Notes under the pieces: model-generated
The model's database searches: none
Told to the model about the DNA's origin: nothing
What the model saw: only the letters and a program-made list of their open reading frames with translations
Assembly (NCBI GenBank): GCA_030388725.1
Contig: CP128857.1
Location: 1,550,001 to 1,614,000 of the forward strand
Length of the DNA stretch: 64,000 bases
Reading direction: 5' to 3'
DNA from: Prodigiosinella aquatilis
GTDB taxonomy: Bacteria > Pseudomonadota > Gammaproteobacteria > Enterobacterales > Enterobacteriaceae
Shown: positions 1 through 10,317 of the stretch, piece after piece
Layout: the number at the start of each line of letters is the position of its first letter
Position numbering within the stretch: the stretch's first letter is position 1
Program-made: the position numbers and the translations under genes

Positions 1-287
1 AGGTCAAATTCATCGTGATGTCGACCGTGATGGTTGAATTTCTTCATCGGCAGTCGAGGAAGATCGTTGAGCAGTGCTGCTGTTTCATCGCGTCCGTGGG
101 TTTCCACTACGCCAACCACAATATCCAGTCCCTGAGCCTTCAACCGATGCGCTTCCTGTAGCATAGCGTAGGTTTTCCCTACGCCGGCACTGGCCCCAAA
201 GAAGATTTTGAGCTTGCCGCGGGGATGCTCATCAATCTGCGTCAGCAGACTGTCCGGGTCGGGGCGACGTGGTTCCTCGTTGGTCAT
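1..287 (-). CDS. kdpD: KdpD sensor kinase, N-terminal part (cut by window edge)
   Basis: Only the first 95 or so codons are inside the window. Translation from the ATG whose complement lies at 285-287 gives MTNEEPRRPDPDSLL, then a P-loop-like segment FFGASAGVGKTYAML and a segment ending VVGVVETHGRDET. These are the hallmarks of the cytoplasmic KdpD N-terminal domain, which carries Walker-type motifs. KdpD is the membrane histidine kinase that senses K+ limitation and phosphorylates KdpE to switch on kdpFABC. It follows kdpC with a 12-bp gap on the same strand, so it is the next gene of the operon. The kinase half lies outside the window. Confidence 0.95.
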   Translation of the reverse strand, partial: MTNEEPRRPDPDSLLTQIDEHPRGKLKIFFGASAGVGKTYAMLQEAHRLKAQGLDIVVGVVETHGRDETAALLNDLPRLPMKKFNHHGRHHDEFD

Positions 288-299
288 GATTTTTCCTTA

Positions 300-875
300 T
301 CAGGGAAGTGGTTTTAATTGATCCAACGCCATGTTTAACAGTAATACATTAACGACCGGCCCTCCGGCAAATGCAGGTTGAGGATTTTGAATGGTGCGGT
401 TTATCAACTGTTCAACCTGCTCCCGCGATATACCGCGTACTTGCGCAATGTGTCCGGCCTGATAGTAAGCCGCCTGTGGTGAAATGTTCGGGTCCAGACC
501 GCTGGCGGAACTCGTTACCAAATCGACTGGCACCGGTTCGGTATTACCGATGCGTTTATGCCATCCGTCAACACTTTGGCTGATGGCCTTGTCCAGCGCC
601 GGATTGTTACCCGCCAGGTTGCTGCCGCCAGAAGCCAGCGTATTATAGGCGCTGTCGGCGGTTGCGGATGGGCGGCCCAGAAAATAGCCGTCACGGCTAA
701 ATGACTGTCCTATTAGTGCTGAACCCACGGCTTTGTCCTGCCGGTAGATCAATGAACCGTTGGCCTGGGATGGGAATAACCATTGTCCCAGCCCGGTGAC
801 CAGTAACGGGTATGCCAGCCCGGTAATTAAAGCTAACAACAGCAGTAATAGAATCGAAGAACGTACATAACGCAT
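300..875 (-). CDS. kdpC: KdpC, subunit of the K+-transporting P-type ATPase
   Basis: The 191-residue protein has one N-terminal membrane helix (about residues 7-30, SSILLLLLLALITGLAYPLL) and a periplasmic domain with the family-typical segments GQSFSRDGYFLGRPSA and the C-terminal NVLLLNMALDQL. Length matches E. coli KdpC (190). It stabilises the KdpFABC complex and assists ATP use by KdpB. The start is preceded by AGGAGAAAGTT, a good ribosome-binding site. It lies 15 bp after kdpB and 12 bp before kdpD in the kdpFABCD order usual for enterics. Confidence 0.97.
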   Translation of the reverse strand: MRYVRSSILLLLLLALITGLAYPLLVTGLGQWLFPSQANGSLIYRQDKAVGSALIGQSFSRDGYFLGRPSATADSAYNTLASGGSNLAGNNPALDKAISQSVDGWHKRIGNTEPVPVDLVTSSASGLDPNISPQAAYYQAGHIAQVRGISREQVEQLINRTIQNPQPAFAGGPVVNVLLLNMALDQLKPLP

Positions 876-890
876 AACTTTCTCCTTAGC

Positions 891-2960
891 TTATGCTATA
901 CCCAGCCCGGTCAGCAGGATGTCAATCAGTTTGATGCCAAGGAAGGGTACCAGCAGCCCGCCCAGACCATAGATCCACAGGTTACGACTTAGCAGCGCTG
1001 CCGCACTCATTGGTTTATAGCTGATGCCTTTCAGCGCTAGCGGGATCAGAAACACGATGATTAACGCGTTAAAGATCACCGCCGACAGCATGGCGGAGGC
1101 CGGTGAGTGCAATCGCATCACATTCAGCGTATTCAATTGTGGATAGGTTGCGGCAAACGCGGCCGGAATAATGGCGAAATACTTGGCAACATCGTTGGCG
1201 ATGCTGAATGTAGTCAGTGATCCACGGGTCATCAGCATCTGTTTACCGATGTGTACCACTTCGATCAGCTTGGTGGGGTTGGAGTCCAAATCCACCATGT
1301 TTCCGGCTTCTTTCGCTGCTCGTGTGCCAGAGTTCATGGCGACAGCCACGTCGGCCTGTGCCAGCGCCGGAGCGTCGTTAGTACCGTCACCGGTCATGGC
1401 GACCATGCGGCCTTCTGCCTGATATTGGCGAATCAACATCAGTTTGGTTTCCGGCGTCGCTTCTGATAAAAAATCGTCCACACCCGCTTCAGCAGCAATC
1501 GCCGCGGCAGTCAGTGGGTTGTCTCCGGTGATCATCACCGTTTTAATGCCCATATTGCGTAGCTCGGCGAAACGTTCCTTGATGCCGCCTTTGACGATAT
1601 CTTTTAGCGCTATCACGCCGAGTACGCGTTTGCCTTCGGAGACCACCAGTGGTGTTCCGCCCTGACGCGCTACACCGGCCACTATCTCTTCTACTTCCGT
1701 CGGGAAATGTCCCTGGTTGGCGTCGATGTAACGGCGTAACGCATCCACTGCGCCTTTACGGATGGTTCGCCCCTGAACATTGACACCACTCATACGTGTT
1801 TGCGCAGAGAAGGGCACAAAGGTGGCATCCAATTCCTGCAATGGTCGTTCACGCAGGTTAAAGCGCTGTTTGGCCAGAATTACGATGCTACGGCCTTCCG
1901 GTGTCTCATCGGCCAGAGATGCCAGTTGGGCTGCATCTGCCAGTACCTGTTCGCTGATACCGGGCGCGGGTAGGAATGCGGAAGCCTGACGATTCCCCAA
2001 TGTGATGGTGCCGGTTTTATCCAGCAGCAGGACATCAATATCCCCGGCGGCTTCCACCGCTCGTCCGCTGGTGGCAATGACGTTAGCGCTGAGCATCCGG
2101 CTCATCCCGGCTACGCCGATAGCGGACAGCAGCCCGCCGATGGTGGTGGGAATCAGACACACCAGCAGCGCCACCAGGATAGTGATGCTGACTGCAGTGC
2201 CGCTGTCATTGGCCGCCACGCTGAACAATGAGAAAGGGTACAGCGTAGCGGTGACCAGCAGGAAGATAATGGTTAGTTCCACCAGTAAAATCGTCAGAGC
2301 GATTTCGTTCGGCGTTTTACGGCGCTGGGCACCCTCTACCATGGCAATCATGCGGTCAATAAAGGTTTCCCCCGGATTGACGCTGCACTGAATCACCAGC
2401 CAATCAGACAATACGTGGGTACCGCCAGTGACAGAGGCGAAATCACCTCCGGACTCGCGGATAACCGGCGCGGACTCACCGGTTATCGCGCTTTCATCTA
2501 CAGAAGCGCCGCCTTCCAGCACCTCACCGTCACAGGGGATCATCTCTCCGGCGACAACTAACACCACGTCGCCTTTGCGCAGGCTTTCCGCCGTCACTCG
2601 CTGAGAATCGGCATCGTGGTGCGGTGCTGCCAGTTTGTTGGCCCAACTGGTTTTTTTTACTCCCCGCAGTGTTTCGGCTTGCGCTTTACTACGGCCTTCC
2701 GCCAGCGCTTCGGCAAAGTTGGCGAACAGTACGGTAATCCACAACCACAAGGAAACTGCACCGGTGAAGAAGGCGTCACCCGTTGTCTCTTGGGCGACAA
2801 TCGCCAGCCAGATACCGGTTGTCAACAGGCTACCCAGATACACTACGAACATCACCGGATTGCGCCACTGTACCCGGGGATCAAGTTTTTTCACGGCATC
2901 TAACAGGGCGTTGCCCATCAGAGTGGAATTAAAAAGTGCTTGCTGTTTACGAATCATCAT
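891..2960 (-). CDS. kdpB: KdpB, catalytic P-type ATPase subunit of the K+ pump
   Basis: The 689-residue protein (E. coli 682) shows the P-type ATPase set: actuator-domain [15 protein letters not shown], the phosphorylation motif [13 protein letters not shown] near residue 310, and the hinge [16 protein letters not shown]. Membrane segments lie near the start ([20 protein letters not shown]), in the middle ([33 protein letters not shown]) and at the C-terminus. KdpB hydrolyses ATP to drive K+ through KdpA. The start is one of two adjacent ATGs (2960 or 2957) behind CCGGAGATCT. It follows kdpA by 11 bp, which suggests translational coupling. Confidence 0.98.
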   Translation of the reverse strand: MMIRKQQALFNSTLMGNALLDAVKKLDPRVQWRNPVMFVVYLGSLLTTGIWLAIVAQETTGDAFFTGAVSLWLWITVLFANFAEALAEGRSKAQAETLRGVKKTSWANKLAAPHHDADSQRVTAESLRKGDVVLVVAGEMIPCDGEVLEGGASVDESAITGESAPVIRESGGDFASVTGGTHVLSDWLVIQCSVNPGETFIDRMIAMVEGAQRRKTPNEIALTILLVELTIIFLLVTATLYPFSLFSVAANDSGTAVSITILVALLVCLIPTTIGGLLSAIGVAGMSRMLSANVIATSGRAVEAAGDIDVLLLDKTGTITLGNRQASAFLPAPGISEQVLADAAQLASLADETPEGRSIVILAKQRFNLRERPLQELDATFVPFSAQTRMSGVNVQGRTIRKGAVDALRRYIDANQGHFPTEVEEIVAGVARQGGTPLVVSEGKRVLGVIALKDIVKGGIKERFAELRNMGIKTVMITGDNPLTAAAIAAEAGVDDFLSEATPETKLMLIRQYQAEGRMVAMTGDGTNDAPALAQADVAVAMNSGTRAAKEAGNMVDLDSNPTKLIEVVHIGKQMLMTRGSLTTFSIANDVAKYFAIIPAAFAATYPQLNTLNVMRLHSPASAMLSAVIFNALIIVFLIPLALKGISYKPMSAAALLSRNLWIYGLGGLLVPFLGIKLIDILLTGLGIA

Positions 2961-2971
2961 AGATCTCCGGC

Positions 2972-4660
2972 TCAGTGAACCAGATTAAATGTCAAATGTT
3001 CGGCCACCGGGCCTAACGCCAAAGCGGGAATGAAGGTCAGTGCACCAATAAGTAGCACGATGGCAATCAGCATGCCGATGAACAGAGGACCACTGGTTGA
3101 CAACGAGCCTTTGGTTTCTGGTTGGCGCTTTTTGACGACCATCGAACCGGCAATTGCCATGACCGGTATCATTACCGAGAAGCGACCAATCAACATGACA
3201 ATCGCCAGCAAGACGTTATAAAACGGAGTGTTGACGCTCAGACCAGCAAACGCGCTACCATTGTTATTCGCCGCCGAAGAGAAGGCATACAGCACTTCGC
3301 TGAAGCCATGTGCTCCCGGATTGAGGATCCCGCGGCGTCCGGCGTCGGTGCTGAGGGCAAGCGCCGTACCCAGCAGCACCAGTGCGGGGGTGATCAGAAT
3401 GACCAATGCGGTCATTTTCATCTCATAGGCGGCAATCTTTTTACCCAGATATTCCGGTGTGCGGCCAATCATTAGCCCGGCGATGAAGACGGTGATCAGC
3501 ACGAAAATCAGCATACCGTATAACCCGGAACCTACACCGCCAAATACGACTTCACCCATCTGCATTAGCCACATGGGTACCATGCCACCCAATGCGGTGA
3601 ATGAATCATGCATGGCGTTAACGGCCCCACAGGACGTCGCGGTGGTGATAGCGGCAAAGAACGCCGAGGAAAGAATGCCGAAGCGAGTTTCCTTACCTTC
3701 CATGTTTTGGCTACTGTCGGCGCCTAGTGCCAGCAAATGTGGATTACCGCTGACTTCCGCGTACATTACTGCCGTGGTAGCCACGACCAGGATGAATAAC
3801 ATGGCCCACAGCAGAGTGTGACCTTGCCGGGAATCGTTCACCGCACGGCCGAACGCAAAACACAGCGCAGTAGGAATCAGCAGGATAGACAGCATCTGTA
3901 CCATATTGCTCAACGCGGTAGGGTTTTCAAACGGGTGCGACGAGTTGGCACCAAAGAAACCACCGCCATTGGTACCCAATAACTTGATGGCTTCCTGCGA
4001 CGCCACCGGGCCCATCGGCAGAATTTGCGAAGCGCCTTCCAGCGTCGTCAGGTGTTGGTAAGGCAGCAGATTCTGAATTACGCCCTGACTGATAAAGAAC
4101 AGGCTTAACAGTAGCGACAGTGGCAACAGTACATATAGCGTGATACGTAACAGATCTAACCAGGCGTTACCTAATGCGGTCGTTGAATGGCGCGCGAAAG
4201 CACGAATCAGCACGAACGCTACCGCGATACCGCTGGCGGCGGAGAGGAAGTTTTGTACCGTCAGCCCCAACATCTGACTGAAGTAACTTAGGGTGTTCTC
4301 TCCGCTGTAAGCCTGCCAGTTGGTGTTGGTCATAAAACTTACGGCGGTATTCAACGCCAGATGCCATGACAGCCCTGGCATATTTTGCGGGTTTAACGGC
4401 AAGTGATCCTGAAACATCAGCAGGAAAAACAACAACAATCCGCCAGTCAGATTAAACACCAGTATGGCCAACGTATATTGTTGCCAGCACATTTCATCCG
4501 TATTAAAACCGAAGCCACGTGCCACTGTCAGTTCGAACCGCTGTAGTACCGTACCGGTTTCCCCTTCGATCAGACGAGCCAAAAATTGTCCCAGGGGTTG
4601 AGCCAGCAATATTACTGTCACCAGTAGACTGGCAATCAGTAAAAAAGCATCCGAGGCCAT
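2972..4660 (-). CDS. kdpA: KdpA, K+-binding channel-like subunit
   Basis: The 562-residue polytopic membrane protein contains the four selectivity-filter-like loops of Kdp[58 protein letters not shown] and [14 protein letters not shown]. It selects and binds K+ in the KdpFABC pump. I start it at the ATG at 4660 ([13 protein letters not shown]), which aligns with E. coli KdpA (MAAQGFLLIATFL). A longer upstream reading would run through kdpF. That ATG shares one base with the kdpF stop (TGATG), so the two are almost certainly translationally coupled. Confidence 0.98.
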   Translation of the reverse strand: MASDAFLLIASLLVTVILLAQPLGQFLARLIEGETGTVLQRFELTVARGFGFNTDEMCWQQYTLAILVFNLTGGLLLFFLLMFQDHLPLNPQNMPGLSWHLALNTAVSFMTNTNWQAYSGENTLSYFSQMLGLTVQNFLSAASGIAVAFVLIRAFARHSTTALGNAWLDLLRITLYVLLPLSLLLSLFFISQGVIQNLLPYQHLTTLEGASQILPMGPVASQEAIKLLGTNGGGFFGANSSHPFENPTALSNMVQMLSILLIPTALCFAFGRAVNDSRQGHTLLWAMLFILVVATTAVMYAEVSGNPHLLALGADSSQNMEGKETRFGILSSAFFAAITTATSCGAVNAMHDSFTALGGMVPMWLMQMGEVVFGGVGSGLYGMLIFVLITVFIAGLMIGRTPEYLGKKIAAYEMKMTALVILITPALVLLGTALALSTDAGRRGILNPGAHGFSEVLYAFSSAANNNGSAFAGLSVNTPFYNVLLAIVMLIGRFSVMIPVMAIAGSMVVKKRQPETKGSLSTSGPLFIGMLIAIVLLIGALTFIPALALGPVAEHLTFNLVH

Positions 4661-4749
4661 CAGAAATCCTCCGCCTTCAATAAGGCATAGAACAGATAAA
4701 CCAATAGCAGCACAACCAGAATGCTGCCTATGATGGTTCCGAAATTCAC
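4660..4749 (-). CDS. kdpF: KdpF, small membrane subunit of the K+ pump
   Basis: A 29-codon gene with a GTG start reads [20 protein letters not shown] then YALLKAEDF. It is the same length as E. coli KdpF (29), with the same single helix and the same C-terminal pattern (YALI/LxAExF). A strong ribosome-binding site GGGGGTG lies just upstream. KdpF is a lipid-like stabiliser of the KdpABC complex. It is the first gene of the operon and overlaps kdpA by one base. It is easily missed because of its size and GTG start. Confidence 0.93.
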   Translation of the reverse strand: MNFGTIIGSILVVLLLVYLFYALLKAEDF

Positions 4750-4835
4750 AATACACCCCCAACGGTGCTGTCAGAGCGAGAGATCGTCAGGCTACCCGGA
4801 TGGAAAAAAAGAAAGTGCAAATTTGACAAGGACCA

Positions 4836-4853
4836 GCGTAAAAAAAGTATAAA
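4836..4853 (-). promoter_or_regulatory. KdpE-binding site of the kdpFABC promoter
   Basis: On the minus strand this reads TTTATACTTTTTTTACGC. From memory it matches the E. coli KdpE operator (TTTATACTTTTTTTACA) in all but the last bases, and it lies about 90-105 bp upstream of the kdpF start, as expected for an activator site. A possible -35 (TTGTCA) follows a few bases downstream; I could not settle a -10. The rest of the 340-bp gap up to ybfA (4854-5089) is AT-rich and shows no further gene. Confidence 0.8.
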
Positions 4854-5089
4854 AATGCCGGACTGCGAAATGAGCACTTGCGGAGGGAAGAACTCGTGAA
4901 GTGTAACGTTATTCACTACTATGCAACAAAAGAGTCGCTGAATAATCAAGTAATAAATTGCATATTTTTTGAGCTATCAAGTGATAAGATTTTATCCGCA
5001 TGGTAGAGTTTTGATCGACATTACCAATGTAGACATTCATCGCCAGTCGGGGGTTTATCGTTCCTGACTGCCTTACATCGAGGATTGTC

Positions 5090-5296
5090 ATGTCTCTTTA
5101 TACTGCTTATTCCTGGCGTCGAGTTTTTCTGCGCCGTATAACGGTGATTATAATTGGTGCGCTGATGTTTCCGGCGCTGCTTTTCTGGCGAGATCGCGCC
5201 CGCGTTTATAGCTATTTACACTGCGTCTGGCTGAAAACCAGTGACAAACCGGTATGGCTGGCACAGTCAGAGAGTGTTATTAACGATCTTTATTGA
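5090..5296 (+). CDS. ybfA: YbfA, small DUF2517 protein
   Basis: The 68-residue protein aligns over its whole length with E. coli YbfA, sharing FLRR, the hydrophobic stretch, LFWRDRARVYSYLHCVW and the SKTSDKPVW-type segment (here KTSDKPVWLAQSE). It has one probable membrane segment at residues 18-32 and a basic N-terminus. Function is unknown. It is transcribed divergently from kdpF, as in E. coli, where it is the conserved neighbour of kdp. A ribosome-binding site GAGGATT precedes the ATG. The 190 bp that follow hold no recognisable feature. Confidence 0.9.
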   Translation: MSLYTAYSWRRVFLRRITVIIIGALMFPALLFWRDRARVYSYLHCVWLKTSDKPVWLAQSESVINDLY

Positions 5297-5485
5297 TAAC
5301 TGCACTGTTATTTTTCAGCCCTTGCTGGGACACCACACTGTTCATATAAGCGAGGGTTTTGTTTGCCCTTTTCCTGCCAGTCAGTCTCATTATTTATTAC
5401 GTTATTTTCTGTCCCTTCTTCACAGCAACGGACATAAATCCGCTATGCTATTGAGATAGCTCTATCTTTTAACGAGGTCACCATA

Positions 5486-6445
5486 ATGACACTTGATCAG
5501 ATTCCCGTTGGTATTAGTGCTTGTCTGCTTGGAAATCCGGTACGTTTTGATGGTGGCCACAAGCGTTTTTCTTTCGCGGTAGAGCAGTTGACTCCTTATT
5601 TTGGTTTTGAATTGATATGTCCGGAAATGGCGATAGGGTTGCCAGTGCCTCGTCCGGCGCTGCGGCTGGTGAAGGATGACCAGGGCATGGTCACTATGCG
5701 TGCCAGTAATGGTGCGCCGCTGGATGTCACCGAAAAAATGCAGCTGTTTGCAACGGAGTCCACACAGAAGCTTATGCATTTATGTGGTTACATCGTTTGT
5801 GCCAAGTCCCCCAGTTGCGGTATGGAGCGGGTGAAGGTTTATGACGAATCTCAGAAGAATGCACGTAAAAGTGGCGTAGGGTTGTTCACTCAGCAACTTA
5901 TGACGTTAATGCCGTGGTTACCGGTTGAAGAGGATGGACGTCTGCATGATCCGGTGCTACGTGAAAATTTTATCGAGCGGGTTTTCACGTTGTATGAATT
6001 GAATCGACTATGGCAACAGGGGTTAAGTCGTGGGGCGTTAGTGAATTTTCATAGCCGTTACAAACTGCTGCTGTTAGCGCACTCTCAACCGGGATACCGA
6101 GAATTGGGGCGTTTCGTGGCCGCGATGGAACAGTGGGATTCGCTGGCAGATTTTGCTGCGGAATACCGTTTACGGCTAATGGAGCTGTTATCGCATCCGG
6201 CCAGTCGGCGTAACCATACCAACGTGCTGATGCATGTGCAGGGCTATTTCCGTCGCCAGCTGACAACACTGCAACGACAGGAGCTGGCTCATCTTATTGA
6301 GCGGTATCGTCAGGGTATGCAGCCGCTATTGGCTCCCATCACGTTGTTACGTCACTACCTATCTGAGTATCCGGATGCTTATTTGTCTCAGCAGCGTTAT
6401 TTTGAACCCTATCCGGAAGCGTTGCGTTTACGTTATGGTCATTAG
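5486..6445 (+). CDS. ybgA: DUF523-DUF1722 protein, RudS-type tRNA 4-thiouridine desulfidase candidate
   Basis: The 319-residue protein has two parts. Residues 7-150 are a DUF523/TudS domain: VGISACLLG with Cys13, VRFDGGHKR, CPEMAIGLPVPR with Cys45, and AKSPSCGMERV with Cys111. These three cysteines are at the places where TudS enzymes hold a [4Fe-4S] cluster. The remainder is DUF1722, the only domain present in E. coli YbgA (about 169 residues). Proteins with this two-domain layout (RudS) were reported to remove sulfur from 4-thiouridine in tRNA. It lies 22 bp before phrB, the usual ybgA-phrB pairing. Function here is inferred from family only. Confidence 0.85.
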   Translation: MTLDQIPVGISACLLGNPVRFDGGHKRFSFAVEQLTPYFGFELICPEMAIGLPVPRPALRLVKDDQGMVTMRASNGAPLDVTEKMQLFATESTQKLMHLCGYIVCAKSPSCGMERVKVYDESQKNARKSGVGLFTQQLMTLMPWLPVEEDGRLHDPVLRENFIERVFTLYELNRLWQQGLSRGALVNFHSRYKLLLLAHSQPGYRELGRFVAAMEQWDSLADFAAEYRLRLMELLSHPASRRNHTNVLMHVQGYFRRQLTTLQRQELAHLIERYRQGMQPLLAPITLLRHYLSEYPDAYLSQQRYFEPYPEALRLRYGH

Positions 6446-6467
6446 TTTTCAGTGAAAAGGATGGTTC

Positions 6468-7909
6468 ATGACCACACATCTGGTCTGGCTTCGTAACGAT
6501 TTACGCCTTACCGATAATCTGGCATTACATGCGGCCTGTCAGGATCCGACGGTCAACGTGATAGCCCTGTTTATTGCCACTCCGGCGCAGTGGGCCAGTC
6601 ATGATATGTCGCCGCGTCAGGCCACCTTTTTACTGGAAAATCTGCATGTGTTGCAACAGTCTTTGCATGACATCGGCATTGAACTGCACTATCACCAATG
6701 TGCTGATTTTACAGACAGCGTTCGCTGGCTGACGGAATATTGCCGGCAACAGCGAGTTACCCATCTGTTCTATAACTATCAATATGAATTGAACGAGCGC
6801 CAGCGGGATCTTTCGCTGGCGCAGGAATTGGCCGGACAGGTAATTTGTCAGGGGTTTGACGACAGTGTATTGCTACCGCCGGGTAGTGTTATGACTGGAG
6901 ATGGTGAGATGTATAAGGTATTTACACCATTTCGTGAGGCGTTCATCAAACGATTGCTACATAGCGATATCCATTGTGTTCCCGCCCCGGTGCCGCGCAC
7001 AATGGCAACCACTCTTCCACTACGGCCGTTGACACCATTCAGTTATCCCCTGCAAACAATAAACGACGCATATCCAGCGGGGGAAAAGTCCGCATTACAG
7101 CGGTTACGTGATTTCTGCCACGAACAGATTCAGTTTTATCACCAACAACGTGATTTCCCGGCCCAAGCGGCTACCAGTAAGCTTTCTCCTTATCTCGCAC
7201 TGGGCGTGTTGTCGCCACGGCAATGCATTAACCGTATGCAGATAGAACAGCCCGACTGGTTACAGCAACGTGAGGCGGGAGCATTTGTCTGGTTTAATGA
7301 ACTGATTTGGCGGGAGTTTTATCGCCACGTGCTGGTATTCAATCCATCTGTATGTAAACGGCAACCCTATATCGATTGGACCCAACAGATTGTCTGGCGT
7401 CAGGATCCTCATGGGTTAGCTGCCTGGCAGCGGGGGATACCGGGTATCCCATTGTGGACGCCGGCATGCGGCAACTCAATCAGACGGGGTGGATGCATAA
7501 CCGTTTGCGTATGATTTGTGCCAGTTTTCTGGTGAAGGATTTGTTGATCGATTGGCGGGAAGGCGAACATTATTTCATGATGCAACTGCTGGATGGCGAT
7601 CTGGCCGCTAACAATGGTGGCTGGCAGTGGGCGGCCTCGACAGGAATGGATGCCGCGCCTTATTTTCGTATTTTTAACCCAACTGTTCAGGGTGAACGTT
7701 TTGATCCTGAAGGGACATTTATTCGACACTGGGTACCAGAATTGGCGCTAGTACCAGGAAAGTCGATTCATCAACCTCACCGCTGGGCGGAAAGTCAGCG
7801 TCGTCAGTTGAACTATCCTCAGCCTATAGTTGAGCACAAACAGGCCCGCTTGCGGGCGTTGGCCGCTTTTAAGGCGGCAAAAGATGTCAACCCTGGTGGT
7901 GACAAATAA
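6468..7909 (+). pseudogene. phrB: Deoxyribodipyrimidine photolyase, one-base frameshift
   Basis: The first frame encodes the antenna domain and the start of the FAD domain (THLVWLRNDLRLTDNLAL, then SPYLALGVLSPRQC and FVWFNELIWREFYRHVL). Homology stops at AAWQRG and resumes one frame over with [20 protein letters not shown] and on to the C-terminus [15 protein letters not shown]. The break is in a run of five G at 7432-7436; adding one G restores a full-length reading of about 480 residues (E. coli PhrB 472). Without repair the product lacks the FAD-binding core at WMHNRLRM and NNGGWQW. It is either a real disruption or a homopolymer sequencing error. Elsewhere the sequence is well conserved, so the loss, if real, is recent. 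Confidence 0.9.
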
Positions 7910-7925
7910 CAAAGGAGGCGTGTTT

Positions 7926-8669
7926 ATGCGTAATACCGAACTGGAAACACTGATTAACCAGTTACTGAATGTCGCGGCGTTTCAGGACTACGCTCCGAAC
8001 GGGTTACAGGTTGAAGGGCGGCCTGAGGTCAAACGCATTATTACGGGTGTCACCGCTTGTCAGGCATTGCTGAATGTCGCAGTGGAGAGGAATGCGGATG
8101 CGGTACTGGTACACCACGGCTATTTCTGGAAAAACGAGCCCGTCTCTGTTCGCGGCATAAAACGCCAGCGTCTGAAAACATTGTTAGCCAATGATATCAA
8201 CCTGTACGGATACCATTTGCCATTGGATGCCCATCCTGAACTGGGGAATAACGCTAAGCTGGCAGCAATGCTGGATATTGACGTCCAAGGCGAAATCGAG
8301 ATGTATCTGCCATATGGTGAACTGCGTCAGCCACAGAGTGGTGAAGATCTATGCCAAAAGCTGGAAGTCCTGCTTGACCGGACGGTGCTGCACTGTAGCG
8401 ATAATGCGCCAGCGGTAATTAAACGGATTGCCTGGTGCACCGGTGGTGGCCAGAGTTTTATTGACCAAGCGGCCGATTTTGGCGTCGATGCCTTCATCAC
8501 CGGCGAAGTGTCTGAAAAAACCATTCATACCGCGCGTGAGATGGGCATTCATTTCTATGCCGCAGGTCATCATGCCACGGAGCGAGCCGGCATTCGTACA
8601 TTGGGAGAGTGGTTGGCTCAACATCACGGCTTTGACGTGACTTTTATTGATATACCTAACCCGGCGTAA
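7926..8669 (+). CDS. ybgI: YbgI, Nif3-family dinuclear metal-binding protein
   Basis: The 247-residue protein equals E. coli YbgI in length and keeps the metal-site motifs VLVHHGYFW near residue 63, NLYGYHLPLDAHPELGNN near residue 97, and the C-terminal GHHATERAGIRTL. Nif3/YbgI proteins form toroidal hexamers with a two-metal site. A GTP cyclohydrolase 1 type 2 activity has been suggested for the family but the physiological role is unsettled. I chose the ATG at 7926 because it has a strong AAAGGAGG ahead of it and matches the E. coli start (MKNTELE). It lies between phrB and pxpBCA, as in E. coli. Confidence 0.95.
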   Translation: MRNTELETLINQLLNVAAFQDYAPNGLQVEGRPEVKRIITGVTACQALLNVAVERNADAVLVHHGYFWKNEPVSVRGIKRQRLKTLLANDINLYGYHLPLDAHPELGNNAKLAAMLDIDVQGEIEMYLPYGELRQPQSGEDLCQKLEVLLDRTVLHCSDNAPAVIKRIAWCTGGGQSFIDQAADFGVDAFITGEVSEKTIHTAREMGIHFYAAGHHATERAGIRTLGEWLAQHHGFDVTFIDIPNPA

Positions 8670-8737
8670 GAACCGTTCAGTCATGATATGAGGTTGGGGC
8701 CATTGGTGGCCGGCCATTCGTCAATAGTGGAGGAAGG

Positions 8738-9394
8738 ATGCAACGGGCACGCTGTTATCTGTTGGGGGAGAAGGCTGTAGTGCTGGAACTGGAACCCCCG
8801 GTACTACTGGAAAGCCAGCAGCGTATCTGGGGATTGGCTGAACGTCTGAATTATCACGAAGATGTGAGAGAAGTCATTCCCGGTATGAATAATATTACGG
8901 TTGTACTGGAACACCCTCAGCAAGTGGCGCTGGATGCTATTGAATGGTTGCAGCATTGGTGGGAAGCGAGTGAATTATTGGAGATGGAGTCACGGGATAT
9001 TGCTATTCCGGTTGTCTATGGCGGTGATAGTGGACCCGATTTGTCGTTGGTGGCCGATCATTGTGGAATGAGTGAAAAACAGGTAGTGGCATGTCATTCC
9101 GCAGGCCACTATATCGTCTATTTTCTTGGCTTTCAGCCTGGTTTTGCTTATCTGGGCGGACTGGATGAACAGCTTTATACCCCACGCCGGGCCGAGCCGC
9201 GGTTGTACGTGCCAGCGGGTTCTGTTGGTATTGGCGGTCATCAAACCGGTATTTATCCTCTGTCGACACCGGGTGGCTGGCAGCTTATCGGTCATACCCC
9301 TTTGTCTTTATTCAATCCGACAGACAATCCCCCTACTTTGTTAAGACCAGGGGATCGGGTACGTTTTGTTCCCCAGCCGGAGGGAATATGCTGA
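8738..9394 (+). CDS. pxpB: PxpB, 5-oxoprolinase subunit
   Basis: The 218-residue protein belongs to the AHS1 family (KipI-like), with [35 protein letters not shown] and the C-terminal [13 protein letters not shown] as signatures. With PxpC and PxpA it makes the ATP-dependent 5-oxoprolinase that opens 5-oxoproline to glutamate, a damage-clearing reaction. The start has GTGGAGGAAGG upstream. It overlaps pxpC by 7 bp, so the three pxp genes form a tightly coupled unit. Confidence 0.95.
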   Translation: MQRARCYLLGEKAVVLELEPPVLLESQQRIWGLAERLNYHEDVREVIPGMNNITVVLEHPQQVALDAIEWLQHWWEASELLEMESRDIAIPVVYGGDSGPDLSLVADHCGMSEKQVVACHSAGHYIVYFLGFQPGFAYLGGLDEQLYTPRRAEPRLYVPAGSVGIGGHQTGIYPLSTPGGWQLIGHTPLSLFNPTDNPPTLLRPGDRVRFVPQPEGIC

Positions 9395-10317
9395 ATATTA
9401 TCCGGGCCGGTTTATATACCTCGGTGCAGGATACCGGCCGTTTCGGTTTGCGTCGGTCAGGTGTCAGTCAGTGTGGTGCGTTGGATATTCCTGCATTGAA
9501 AATTGCCAATCTGCTGGTTGGTAACGATAGTGGTGCCGCCGCGCTGGAGATTACGCTGGGGCAGTTGGTAGTTTCGTTTACGTCAAATTGCTGGATTGCG
9601 CTGACCGGCGCTGATTGCCATGCAGACCTGGATGGAAAGCCGTTGTGGACGGGATGGCGCTTTGCAGTTGAACCCGGTCAGGTATTGCGCTTGCGAGCAC
9701 CACGACATGGTATGCGCAGCTATCTGGGGGTTTCTGGCGGTATCCAGGTACCCGAAATACTGGGATCATCCAGTACAGATCTAAAAGCTGGATTCGGCGG
9801 CCTGGATGGACGTTTGCTGGCAGACGGTGACCAGCTTCGGCTAGGTAAACCCATCGTGTTGCCTAAAAAACAGGTTGGTGTGAAGCAGTTACTGTTCAGT
9901 AATCGTATACGGGCATTGCCGGGGCCGGAATATCAGGAGTTTAGTGAAGACGCACGTAATACTTTCTGGCGTGCTGACTGGCATCTTAGTCCGCAAAGTA
10001 ATCGTATGGGATACCGTTTACAGGGACCGTCGCTTGAGCGCCATATATCACGTGAAATGTTATCTCATGGCGTGTTGCCAGGCGTGGTGCAAATACCTCA
10101 CAACGGCAGACCCATTGTATTGATGGCCGATGCACAAACCACCGGGGGATATCCGCGCATTGCCTGTGTAATCGAAGCCGATCTTTACAATTTGGCACAA
10201 ATTCGCCTCGGTGAGCCGGTACACTTTATTCACTGCTCGCTTGAGGATGCTCGGCGAACGTTGCAGGAGCAACAGCGTTATCTGGAACAATTGGCTTGGA
10301 GGCTACATGATAATTGA
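9388..10317 (+). CDS. pxpC: PxpC, 5-oxoprolinase subunit
   Basis: The 309-residue AHS2-family protein (KipA/urea amidolyase-like) has [19 protein letters not shown] at the N-terminus, [20 protein letters not shown] in the middle, and the typical [11 protein letters not shown] and [19 protein letters not shown] near the end. It partners PxpB; together they are thought to handle ATP-dependent activation while PxpA completes hydrolysis. It overlaps both neighbours (7 bp with pxpB, 11 bp with pxpA). Confidence 0.95.
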   Translation: MLNIIRAGLYTSVQDTGRFGLRRSGVSQCGALDIPALKIANLLVGNDSGAAALEITLGQLVVSFTSNCWIALTGADCHADLDGKPLWTGWRFAVEPGQVLRLRAPRHGMRSYLGVSGGIQVPEILGSSSTDLKAGFGGLDGRLLADGDQLRLGKPIVLPKKQVGVKQLLFSNRIRALPGPEYQEFSEDARNTFWRADWHLSPQSNRMGYRLQGPSLERHISREMLSHGVLPGVVQIPHNGRPIVLMADAQTTGGYPRIACVIEADLYNLAQIRLGEPVHFIHCSLEDARRTLQEQQRYLEQLAWRLHDN

